Notes under the pieces: generated by a model | What the model saw: only the letters and a program-made list of their open reading frames with translations | The model's database searches: none | What the model was told of the DNA's origin: nothing | Assembly (NCBI GenBank): GCA_902775835.1 | Contig: CACYNZ010000132.1 | Span: 1-9,551 of the forward strand | Length of the DNA stretch: 9,551 bases | Source: an uncultured Eubacteriales bacterium | Lineage (GTDB): Bacteria > Bacillota_A > Clostridia > Christensenellales > Aristaeellaceae | Direction: 5' to 3' | In this document: one piece after another, positions 1-6,407 of the stretch | How positions within the stretch are numbered: position 1 is the first letter of the stretch | How the letters are laid out: each line of letters starts with the position of its first letter | Position numbers and translations under genes: made by a program

Positions 1-1130
1 AGCTGCGTGAAGAAATCCATCATGTCCGTGGAGATGGCATAGTCTTCCAGGGAGAAATGCTCGCTGATATCCGACCCGCCCAGGAGGGACATGTGCACTT
101 CCATGGAATGGCTGACCGGAGCGTTTTCCAGCGCGGCAAGCGCCAGCCCCTGGGCGCTCTGGGGCACGGTGTCCAGCAGTGTGCGGATACAGGACCCCAG
201 ACGCACGGTCTGCTCGGCCTGCAGCGTATCATTGCGGTATTTCTGGATGCTGACGGTCTCCGCCTTGGCGGAAAGATAAAGATGATACACGGTTTCCCTG
301 CCGGTTTCGGGACCGCTGCTGACGGTACGGCGGAACTGAATGCCCATGGTATCCAGCCGGTCTTCATTGCCGTCAAAGAGATACAGGTTATCCCGGTGCA
401 GAAGCGTGCGGAAGAGCGAGGACAGGCCCGCATACAGATCACTGGCCACGGTAAGGCAGCCGTTGATGGCGCAGAAATGGCCTTCGGCGTCTTCGAGCTT
501 CAGCTCCCAGCTTCCGCAGCCGGAGGTATACTCGGCTGTGTAATGTTCCAGGAACATGGACGCGGAGGCAAACAGCTGCTCCGAGGCCAGGGCGTCCACG
601 GCAAAGCTTTCATCATCGTCGCTGTCCGGCCCGGAGTTCTCAATCCGGACATTTCCGTCGGCTGTAAGCGTCAGCGTCTGGGTCACAGGCGGCTCGTCCA
701 TTTCCTGGGGAAGAACGGTGGTCACCGTAAGCCGGGAGGGCTGGGAAAGCGGCTGCAGGGACTGGGGATAGAGATTCTCCGTGATTTCATGCAGCCGGGT
801 CAGGGCCATCCGGAACCAGAGCCGGTGCTCTGGATCGGTCAGCGCGCTCTCGGGAATGCCCTTGGTCAGGAAGAGGGCATGACCGAGCATGCCGGAACAG
901 AGGAACATGGGATCATCCACGTCCGGAAGAATCTGCTGGAGCTCCGGCCAGCGAAAGAACGCGTCATGGCCGTATTCCAGCATGAAAGCGAGGCCTTCAT
1001 CCAGTGGATTGGCAAAGCTGATGAGCCCGGGGATAAAACCTTCCTGTATTTCCAGGGCATGACCGTCCACGCGCTCAAAGAACGGAAGGTAGGTTTCTGC
1101 AAACAGGCGCATTTCGCGTAAATCTGCCAT
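1..1130 (-). CDS. Unrecognised soluble protein, 3' end beyond window
   Basis: An open frame runs without a stop from an ATG at 1130 leftwards through the window edge, giving at least 376 residues. The start (MADLREMRLF) is supported by the strong ribosome binding site AGGGAGGA (complement of 1136-1143), five bases upstream, and by a promoter further upstream. I do not recognise the family. No signal peptide or membrane segment is visible, so it is probably cytoplasmic. Residues about 1-125 are rich in aromatic and acidic residues and look helical. An acidic stretch (PDSDDDES) sits near residue 170. It is followed by a beta-type block with GSWELKLEDAEGHF, then LLHRDNLYLFDG, then a block beginning RLDTMGIQFRRT. 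The alternation suggests two or more related beta-rich domains, but this is only an impression. It is divergent from the exported-protein gene and not in an operon within the window. Confidence 0.8.
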   Translation of the reverse strand, partial: MADLREMRLFAETYLPFFERVDGHALEIQEGFIPGLISFANPLDEGLAFMLEYGHDAFFRWPELQQILPDVDDPMFLCSGMLGHALFLTKGIPESALTDPEHRLWFRMALTRLHEITENLYPQSLQPLSQPSRLTVTTVLPQEMDEPPVTQTLTLTADGNVRIENSGPDSDDDESFAVDALASEQLFASASMFLEHYTAEYTSGCGSWELKLEDAEGHFCAINGCLTVASDLYAGLSSLFRTLLHRDNLYLFDGNEDRLDTMGIQFRRTVSSGPETGRETVYHLYLSAKAETVSIQKYRNDTLQAEQTVRLGSCIRTLLDTVPQSAQGLALAALENAPVSHSMEVHMSLLGGSDISEHFSLEDYAISTDMMDFFTQ

Positions 1131-1162
1131 GAGGTTCCTCCCTTATTGAAGATTCAACAGGT

Positions 1163-1191
1163 ATTGTACGGAGGCAGACTTGAAAAATCAA
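1163..1191 (-). promoter_or_regulatory. Promoter of the left-edge gene
   Basis: Read on the - strand, TTGATT (complement of 1186-1191) and TACAAT (complement of 1163-1168) are separated by exactly 17 bases. This matches 4/6 and 5/6 positions of the sigma-70/sigma-A consensus. Transcription would start near 1156, giving a leader of about 26 bases before the ATG at 1130. A short palindrome, TTGAA-GA-TTCAA (1146-1157), overlaps the predicted start point. Confidence 0.6.
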
Positions 1192-1198
1192 CCGCTTT

Positions 1199-1221
1199 GT
1201 CCCTGTTTCTTTTCCAGGGAC
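1199..1221. repeat. Inverted repeat between divergent promoters
   Basis: GTCCCTG (1199-1205) and CAGGGAC (1215-1221) form perfect 7-base arms around a 9-base pyrimidine-rich centre. The repeat lies just upstream of the -35 element of the leftward promoter and about 47 bases upstream of the -35 of the rightward one. It could be a regulator-binding site or a hairpin. No U-tract follows on either strand, so it is unlikely to be a terminator. Confidence 0.35.
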
Positions 1222-1267
1222 GCAGCACGCGCAGGACATGGGCTGAGGTCGGACAGCCGGATCTTTC

Positions 1268-1296
1268 TTGACAGGCTCCGGGAACGTATCTACAAT
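1268..1296 (+). promoter_or_regulatory. Strong promoter of the exported-protein gene
   Basis: TTGACA (1268-1273, a perfect -35) and TACAAT (1291-1296, 5/6 match to the -10) are separated by 17 bases. Transcription should start near 1303, giving a leader of about 34 bases before the ATG at 1337. The TTG of this -35 box is in frame with the gene downstream but lies before the transcription start, so it cannot be its start codon. Confidence 0.75.
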
Positions 1297-1336
1297 AGCA
1301 TTGCACAAGAGATTCATGATAAGGAGAACGAAAGAT

Positions 1337-2176
1337 ATGCATGGTGTTTCCCGTTTTGCTCTTCTGCTGGCGCTGGTGATGCTGCTCACAGGCGTCTGTG
1401 CCTGCGCGGAAGACAGCGCACCCCAGGCTTCGGAGGGTACTCCGGCTGCGGACGTGATCCGGAGCTGGGTCAAGAAGGAAGGCTGGCAGTACCTGCAGCT
1501 GGGCCAGTACATGTATGAGAAGGACGGAACCATGGCTCCGGTGCTGTGGCGGGTGCTTTTTGTGGAAGACGGAAAAGCGCTCATGATTACCGAGCACGTG
1601 ATTGACCTGTGCCAGCCCTACTACATGGACACCAAGAAGGACTATGATTTTTACAAGGAATACAAGCACAAGAGCCGTCTGCCGGAGTTGACGTCCATTG
1701 AGGAGACGGAGGTGCCCGGATGGTTTGCCAATGTCATGTGGCCGGTGCTGATCGGGGATGATCCCATCGGCAGCGCGTTTGTGGACGAGGGTAGCGGCCG
1801 GCTCTTCCTGATGCCCACCTCGGAGTGGTGCAGGACCGAGTATGGCTTTACCAAGAAGAAGGGGGATGCCCCGAACCCCAGCCGGATTGCCCAGGTGACC
1901 CCGTATGTGCGGTACAAGAGAATGTATGACTGGTCCTCACGCATGGTTCTGTATGAAAAGGGCTATACCGGTTCCTGCTACTGGACCAGCGACATGCGCC
2001 CCGGCGAGCGGCGCATGCAGATCGTGGGCATCAACGGACATCTGTCCTGGGGCGGATGGATCCGCCCGAACGTGGGTGTCAGACCCGCCGCGAAGCTTGA
2101 CCTGAAAGATATCCGCATCGTTTCCGGAAGCGGAACGGCCAAGGATCCCTTTGTGGTCAGCTACGCAGGAGAATAA
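1337..2176 (+). CDS. Exported DUF6273-like protein
   Basis: This encodes a 279-residue protein. The ATG at 1337 is chosen because AAGGAG (1321-1326) lies 10 bases upstream and a consensus promoter precedes it. The N-terminus is a signal peptide: H2 and R6, then the hydrophobic run FALLLALVMLLTGV (residues 7-20). Cleavage fits signal peptidase I after A22-C23-A24, but Cys23 preceded by V-C-A is a weak lipobox, so lipidation is possible. The mature part resembles the DUF6273 family: LGQYMYEKDGTMAPVLWRVL (55-74), LMITEHVID (82-90), a middle segment with LFLMPTSEW (156-164), then SCYWTSD (213-219), GVRPAAKLDL (247-256) and the closing GSGTAKDPFVV (264-274). The family has no established function; its members are often secreted or surface proteins of gut Bacillota. 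It appears monocistronic, with its own promoter and terminator. Confidence 0.8.
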   Translation: MHGVSRFALLLALVMLLTGVCACAEDSAPQASEGTPAADVIRSWVKKEGWQYLQLGQYMYEKDGTMAPVLWRVLFVEDGKALMITEHVIDLCQPYYMDTKKDYDFYKEYKHKSRLPELTSIEETEVPGWFANVMWPVLIGDDPIGSAFVDEGSGRLFLMPTSEWCRTEYGFTKKKGDAPNPSRIAQVTPYVRYKRMYDWSSRMVLYEKGYTGSCYWTSDMRPGERRMQIVGINGHLSWGGWIRPNVGVRPAAKLDLKDIRIVSGSGTAKDPFVVSYAGE

Positions 2177-2192
2177 CGAAGGACATAACGAG

Positions 2193-2220
2193 AAAAGCGG
2201 CGCGCGGCGCCGCTTTTTCT
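2193..2220. terminator. Bidirectional intrinsic terminator
   Basis: AAAAGCGGCGC (2193-2203) and GCGCCGCTTTT (2207-2217) form a perfect 11-bp hairpin with a GCG loop (2204-2206). It ends in five T's on the + strand, and four T's follow the GC core on the - strand. It lies 16 bases after the stop of the exported-protein gene and about 45 bases after the stop of the convergent hydrolase, so it can serve both. Confidence 0.85.
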
Positions 2221-2261
2221 GATGGCTGGGAATGAAAGGACGCAGAGTATCCGGACAGGAA

Positions 2262-3275
2262 TCACAGGTATGCCCTGAAGAAACGGATGACCTCCTGGAG
2301 CATTTCACTGCCCCAGACGCCGTTTCCGTGTCCGGCACCGGCGACCTTGATCAGTTCTGCCTTTCCGCCGCGGGCGCGAAGCGCATCGCAGAAGCGGAGT
2401 CCCTGAGCAACGGGAATAATCGGATCCTCATCGCCGATCACGTAGAGGAAGGGCGGAAGTGTTTTCGCGCGTTCTATGTAATACAGCGGGCTGGCTGCTC
2501 TGAGGTATTTTGCGGGGTCGGACAGGTACGTGTCCTGCCAGATTTCCATGGCCTCAAAAGGCAGGCCGGGTTCTTCATCCGGCCGCAGCGGCTTGTTTTC
2601 TGCGATGCGGTCTTCCACCAGATGGATCAGATCCACCGGCCCGTAGACACAGCAGCAGGCTTTTGCCTGTACGGCTTCGGACAGGCAGGCGCCAAAGGCA
2701 AAACTGCGGTCGGGCATGTCAAGAAGCGTATCATGATCTCCTGTCAGGGCTGCCATGGCGGCGGTATTGCCGCCGGAAGAATCGCCCAGCAGGCCCACAC
2801 GGTCTGTGTCGATATGGAAGACATCGGCATGGCTGCACAGATACCGGACAGCTTCCTTCAGGTCCTGAACAGCTGCCGGGAAAACGACATTGTCCCGGTA
2901 TGTGCCGCGGTAGGAAACAGAAGCCGCCACAAACCCGGCCTGCGCCAGATGCACGAGATACGGCACATGACGGTGTCCGTCGGCACCGGCCCATCCGGAA
3001 CCGGGGCAGTCGACAATCAGAGGAAATTCCGGTGCCCTCTGAGCCTTCTGCGGCTGAGGCTCGCTGTCGGCCTTGTCACCCAGAGTACGGTGCCATCTGG
3101 CAAACTTTGCCTGCACCGGATTGAGATGAGCCGGTGGTTCGACCGGGAAGGAAGGCGCAACCGGCGAAACGATCTGCAGCGTAAGGTCACCGGTGTCCCT
3201 GTGAGCATATGTGATATCCGGAGTATATACAACATCATATTCGACGGTGCTGTAAATGGTTTTGGCAATATTCAT
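2262..3275 (-). CDS. Alpha/beta hydrolase (esterase/lipase-like)
   Basis: This encodes a 337-residue cytoplasmic alpha/beta hydrolase of the esterase/acetyl-esterase type (BD-FAE or alpha/beta_hydrolase_3-like, COG0657-like). The nucleophile elbow is GDSSGG (164-169), giving Ser166. The probable acid is Asp284 in GDEDPIIPV, and the probable base is His316 in AGAGHGNG. The oxyanion region reads DCPGSGW (89-95) instead of the usual HGGG/HGGGW. A proline-rich segment of about 45 residues (roughly 40-84) separates the strand LTLQIVSP from FPLIVDC, where relatives usually have a short turn; it may form a lid. Three cysteines in a row occur at 207-209. The ATG at 3275 is preferred over an upstream in-frame ATG at 3323 because AGAAGGGA sits just ahead of it. 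The substrate is unknown. It is divergent from the opp operon and convergent with the exported-protein gene. Confidence 0.88.
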   Translation of the reverse strand: MNIAKTIYSTVEYDVVYTPDITYAHRDTGDLTLQIVSPVAPSFPVEPPAHLNPVQAKFARWHRTLGDKADSEPQPQKAQRAPEFPLIVDCPGSGWAGADGHRHVPYLVHLAQAGFVAASVSYRGTYRDNVVFPAAVQDLKEAVRYLCSHADVFHIDTDRVGLLGDSSGGNTAAMAALTGDHDTLLDMPDRSFAFGACLSEAVQAKACCCVYGPVDLIHLVEDRIAENKPLRPDEEPGLPFEAMEIWQDTYLSDPAKYLRAASPLYYIERAKTLPPFLYVIGDEDPIIPVAQGLRFCDALRARGGKAELIKVAGAGHGNGVWGSEMLQEVIRFFRAYL

Positions 3276-3316
3276 GGGCCATCCCTTCTTTCTTGAGTTT
3301 CTGGGTTCCAGGCACA

Positions 3317-3384
3317 CAGGCATGTCTGGTCAGATCATGAAAGCGTTTTCAGCAGGCTCCCGGGATTCAGGCATTTCTGGGCAG
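3317..3384. repeat. Imperfect 17-base direct repeat, two copies
   Basis: CAGGCATGTCTGGTCAG (3317-3333) and CAGGCATTTCTGGGCAG (3368-3384) agree at 15 of 17 positions and start 51 bases apart, close to five helical turns. The first copy contains the near-palindrome CAGGCATGTCTG. Both lie between the predicted hydrolase transcription start and its start codon, a position where a repressor could act. No regulator gene is present in the window to connect to them. Confidence 0.4.
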
Positions 3385-3396
3385 TGGATTTCCATG

Positions 3397-3425
3397 ATGA
3401 TACCATGCACGCTGACTCTGTTCAA
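3397..3425 (-). promoter_or_regulatory. Probable hydrolase promoter
   Basis: On the - strand, TTGAAC (complement of 3420-3425) and TATCAT (complement of 3397-3402) are separated by 17 bases, matching 4/6 and 5/6 consensus positions. Transcription would begin near 3390, leaving a leader of about 115 bases before the ATG at 3275. That leader contains two copies of an imperfect 17-base repeat. Confidence 0.5.
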
Positions 3426-3606
3426 GACGATTGTCAGGCGGGTGTTGCAGCGGGCTGTCCATAAGCGGGTACCATGATTCGTTTTCCCGCTTCTGACGGC
3501 GATGATCCTGAAGGCTGTCCAAAATGAAACCCGCAGCAAGGCAGTTTCCGGAGAAGTATGTACAGAAATGATGCCGGTGTCTGATTGTACAAACGGTGTA
3601 TTTTTC
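3426..3606. other. Non-coding region between divergent genes
   Basis: No credible gene is seen here; the open frames that cross it lack a ribosome binding site and overlap real genes antisense. It does hold complementary segments. AAGCGGG (3463-3469) can pair with CCCGCTT (3486-3492). Alternatively GTCAGGCGGG (3433-3442) can pair with CCCGC plus CTGAC in 3486-3497, with two bases bulged. Two TGTACA palindromes occur at 3559-3564 and 3586-3591, just upstream of the opp promoter. No known riboswitch or small RNA is recognised. Confidence 0.4.
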
Positions 3607-3635
3607 TTTACTAATTTCGAAAACAAGAATACAAT
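3607..3635 (+). promoter_or_regulatory. Probable opp operon promoter
   Basis: TTTACT (3607-3612) and TACAAT (3630-3635) are separated by 17 bases, matching 4/6 and 5/6 positions of the consensus, in an AT-rich stretch unlike the surrounding sequence. Transcription would start near 3642, with a leader of about 77 bases. Doubled palindromes lie on both sides: TGTACA twice upstream, and ATGCAT twice (3657-3662 and 3670-3675) in the start of the leader. Confidence 0.55.
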
Positions 3636-3718
3636 TACGCCTATTAATATAGCATGATGCATATATGTGATGCATTGTTCCAGAGGAGCATGCTGTATAA
3701 AGAAAGGGAGTATCTTTG

Positions 3719-5371
3719 ATGAAGAAACTGTTTTGTCTGATGCTGGCGCTTGCGGTGGCAGCATCCTGCGCCGTGCTGCCTGTCATGGCGGAAGACCGGT
3801 ATCTGGGCGTCATGCTCGGAACCAACGTCATGAGCCTGGATACCAATCTGGCTACTGACGGCGACTCGTTTGAAGTGATTGCCGACTGCATCGACGGCCT
3901 GATGCAGATGGATGCGGACGGCGCAGCTGTTCCGGCCATCGCGGAATCCTACGACCTGTCCGATGACGGTCTGACCTATACGTTCCACCTGCGTGACGCG
4001 AAGTGGACCAATGGTGATGCGGTCACGGCCAATGACTTTGTGTTCGCATGGCGCCGTATTGCCAAGGAAGCCGGCGAATACGCCTACATGCTGGACGAGA
4101 TCGGCAACATCAAGGGCGCTGCAGAGATCATCAGCAAGCAGACGGACGATCTGACCACCCTGGGCGTTTCTGCTCCGGATGACAAGACCTTTGTCGTGGA
4201 ACTGAATGTGCCCGTGTCCTTCTTCCCGAGCCTCATGTATTTCCCCACTTTCTATCCCATCAATGAGGCCTTCTATACCAGCCTGGAGGAAGGCACCTAC
4301 GGTACCAGCCCGGAAACCTTTCTGAGCAACGGTGCTTTTGTGCTGGAGAGCTATACGCCCGGTACAGCCAATCTTTCCGTCAAGAAGAATCCTGACTACT
4401 GGGATGCAGACCGTGTAAAGCTGGCCGGCATCAAGTACCAGGTGGTGGGTTCCTCCGACAACGCCCTGACTGCGTACCGTACCGGCGCACTGGATGTGGT
4501 CATGATTTCCGGCAACCAGGTCTCTGCAGCCAACGCAGACGCTGAACTGAGCAAGAGCCTGAAGGTGACCGGCGCCGGCTATATGTGGTATCTTTCCTTC
4601 AGCCAGACAGAGAAGAATGCCCAGAACGGCATGCTGGCCAACACCAATCTGCGCCTGGCCATCACCAATGCCATTGACCGTGACAATCTGGTGGACAACT
4701 ATGTGATGGACGGCTCTCTGGCCACCTTTACGGCTGTGCCTCCGCAGTTTGCTGCCAGCAGCACCACCGGTGAGGACTTCTCCGCTGATCAGGCCAGGTT
4801 TGCCGATTATGTGGGCTATGATCCCGACAAGGCTGCGGAATACTTTGAAAAGGCAAAATCCGAGCTCGGCGTGGATACGTTTGAGTTCACCATGATTTAC
4901 GGCAACAACGAAGGCGATGAAGTGGCCAAGGTGGCTCAGGCCATCAAGGAAGACGTGGAAGACGCACTGCCCGGCCTGACCATCAATCTGCAGCCCATGA
5001 CCAAGGCAGAGCGCCTGGATAAAATGCAGAACGACAACTACGATGTGGCTCTGACCCGCTGGGGCCCTGACTATGCCGATCCCATGACCTACCTTGGCAT
5101 GTGGGTGACCAACAACTCCAACAACTATGGTTTCTGGAGCAATGAAAAGTATGATCAGCTGATCGCTGACTGCACCACCGGTGCCTATATCACCGATTAC
5201 GATGCCCGCTGGAATGCCATGTATGAGGCGGAGAGCCTGGTTATGCAGGAAGCCGTGATTGCGCCTCTGTACACCAAGGCCAATGCGAACCTGATCGTTC
5301 CCGGCGTGGAAGGCATTCAGTTCCATCCTGTGGCGCTGAACCGTGTTTACAAGGATGTTACCATTGAATAA
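3719..5371 (+). CDS. oppA: Oligopeptide ABC transporter substrate-binding protein OppA
   Basis: This 550-residue protein of the SBP_bac_5 family (extracellular solute-binding family 5) is close in length to other OppA proteins. It captures peptides outside the membrane and delivers them to OppBC. The ATG at 3719 is chosen over the in-frame TTG three bases earlier because GGGAG (3706-3710) is then at the normal 8-base distance. The N-terminus is MKK plus a hydrophobic run, with cleavage fitting V22-M23-A24. Cys17, preceded by A-A-S, is a poor lipobox, so the anchor is uncertain. Family hallmarks are LSDDGLTYTFHLRDAKWTNG (80-99), SNGAFVLESYTPG (203-215), KKNPDYWDAD (222-231), NLRLAITNAIDRD (310-322) and RWGPDYADPMTYL (447-459). 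As first gene of the operon, it is separated from oppB by a hairpin. The bound ligand (oligopeptide or dipeptide) cannot be decided from the sequence. Confidence 0.93.
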   Translation: MKKLFCLMLALAVAASCAVLPVMAEDRYLGVMLGTNVMSLDTNLATDGDSFEVIADCIDGLMQMDADGAAVPAIAESYDLSDDGLTYTFHLRDAKWTNGDAVTANDFVFAWRRIAKEAGEYAYMLDEIGNIKGAAEIISKQTDDLTTLGVSAPDDKTFVVELNVPVSFFPSLMYFPTFYPINEAFYTSLEEGTYGTSPETFLSNGAFVLESYTPGTANLSVKKNPDYWDADRVKLAGIKYQVVGSSDNALTAYRTGALDVVMISGNQVSAANADAELSKSLKVTGAGYMWYLSFSQTEKNAQNGMLANTNLRLAITNAIDRDNLVDNYVMDGSLATFTAVPPQFAASSTTGEDFSADQARFADYVGYDPDKAAEYFEKAKSELGVDTFEFTMIYGNNEGDEVAKVAQAIKEDVEDALPGLTINLQPMTKAERLDKMQNDNYDVALTRWGPDYADPMTYLGMWVTNNSNNYGFWSNEKYDQLIADCTTGAYITDYDARWNAMYEAESLVMQEAVIAPLYTKANANLIVPGVEGIQFHPVALNRVYKDVTIE

Positions 5372-5394
5372 CCTGTGAAGCCCGATTTTCCCTT

Positions 5395-5423
5395 CAGAGC
5401 GGTCCGTAAACCGGGCCGCTCTG
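5395..5423 (+). terminator. Intercistronic hairpin after oppA
   Basis: CAGAGCGGTCCG (5395-5406) pairs with CGGGCCGCTCTG (5412-5423) over 12 bp, with one G-T pair and a 5-base loop. Only a broken T-run (ATTATTCGATT) follows. It is therefore more likely a partial terminator or a 3'-end stabiliser of oppA mRNA than a full stop. Such elements commonly make the binding protein more abundant than the membrane parts. Confidence 0.65.
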
Positions 5424-5453
5424 ATTATTCGATTCTGGAAGGAAGGCTGAACG

Positions 5454-6404
5454 ATGGCCAAATATATTCTCAAGCGCCTGGGCATGGCTCTGCTGACACT
5501 GCTGATCATCACGTTCCTGCTTTTCCTGCTGGTGCGCATCATGCCGGGCAATCCTTTCCCGTCAGAACGCATGAGCGCCGAGCAGATTGCCAACAAGCGC
5601 GCGGAGATGGGACTGGACGATCCGATCATCACCCAGTTTGTGCGCTATATGGGAAATGTGCTGCAGGGGGATTTCGGGAAGGGAACATCGCTGTACAACG
5701 GCGCTCCGATCAAGACGGTGCTCGCTTCCGCCATCGATAATTCCTTTCGCATCGGCGGCATTGCCATTCTTGTGGGTACGTTTGTGGGCCTGCTGCTGGG
5801 CATTACGGCTGCGCTGAACCGTGGGAAGTTTCTGGATGCCTTCTGCACGGTTTTCTCGATTTTCGGCGTTTGCGTGCCCTCCTATGTGTTCCTGATTTTT
5901 CTGCAGTACACGTTCTCGTTCAGAATTCCGTTCTTTCCCTACTTTTTTGATCCGACGCGCTTTGCGTTTTCTGCCATCATTCCGTCGCTGTCCCTGAGTC
6001 TGTTTACGATGTCGACCATTTCCCGCTTTACGCGCAATGAGATGGTCGAGGTGTTTGACAGCGACTATGTGCGCCTGGCGGAGGCGAAGGGCATGTACGG
6101 CAGCAGGCTGGTGCGCAGGCATGTGCTGCGCAATGCGCTGATTCCCATCGTCACTGTGCTGGCGCCTCTGGTGGTCGATCTGCTCACCGGTGCGCTGGTG
6201 GTGGAGAAGATCTATGGAATCAACGGAATCGGCAAGCTGATGGTGGATGCCATCGCCGGGGAGGGCATTGACTACAACTATGTGCTGGCCCTGGGCATTC
6301 TGTATTCGGCGCTGTACATCGGTATCATGCTGCTGGTGGATGTGCTCTACAGCGTGCTGGATCCGCGCATCCGTGTGGCGACGGCAAGGGGAAGGAGGGC
6401 GTAA
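5454..6404 (+). CDS. oppB: Oligopeptide ABC transporter permease OppB
   Basis: This 316-residue inner-membrane permease is one of the two subunits forming the peptide channel. It begins MAKYILKRLG and has six likely membrane segments, at about 10-29, 98-120, 132-155, 172-190, 228-252 and 275-301. Residues 30-97 form the external loop usual for OppB/DppB, with MGLDDPIITQFVRYMGNVLQ (52-71) and GDFGKG. The cytoplasmic EAA loop that contacts the ATPase is DYVRLAEAKG (204-213), followed by RRHVLRNALIPIVTV (221-235). VEKIYGINGIGKLMVDAI (250-267) and LDPRIR at the C-terminus are typical. The start is set by GGAAGG (5441-5446), seven bases upstream. Its length is that of ordinary OppB, unlike the much longer AmiC of streptococci. 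The dipeptide/nickel branches of the family look similar, so peptide specificity rests on OppA and the operon. Confidence 0.93.
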   Translation: MAKYILKRLGMALLTLLIITFLLFLLVRIMPGNPFPSERMSAEQIANKRAEMGLDDPIITQFVRYMGNVLQGDFGKGTSLYNGAPIKTVLASAIDNSFRIGGIAILVGTFVGLLLGITAALNRGKFLDAFCTVFSIFGVCVPSYVFLIFLQYTFSFRIPFFPYFFDPTRFAFSAIIPSLSLSLFTMSTISRFTRNEMVEVFDSDYVRLAEAKGMYGSRLVRRHVLRNALIPIVTVLAPLVVDLLTGALVVEKIYGINGIGKLMVDAIAGEGIDYNYVLALGILYSALYIGIMLLVDVLYSVLDPRIRVATARGRRA

Positions 6405-6407
6405 GTC

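Noticed and set aside
57..1121. 354-residue open frame on the + strand opposite the left-edge gene
   Set aside because: It lacks a ribosome binding site and has composition typical of antisense reading of a GC-biased gene. The - strand frame has a promoter, binding site and natural protein composition.
1268..1336. Upstream TTG start for the exported protein
   Set aside because: The TTG is part of the perfect -35 box, and translation from it would bury the signal peptide. The ATG at 1337 has a good ribosome binding site.
2232..3296. 354-residue + strand open frame opposite the hydrolase
   Set aside because: The hydrolase frame carries the GDSSGG elbow and a plausible triad; this frame has no motif and starts at the terminator.
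3330..3939. Antisense open frames in the hydrolase-opp intergenic region as possible small genes
   Set aside because: They lack ribosome binding sites, extend into oppA antisense, and have no protein-like pattern.
3644..5632. 662-residue antisense open frame across oppA
   Set aside because: It is rich in His, Gly and Val with no domain pattern, and is fully explained by codon bias of oppA. oppA itself has clear family motifs.
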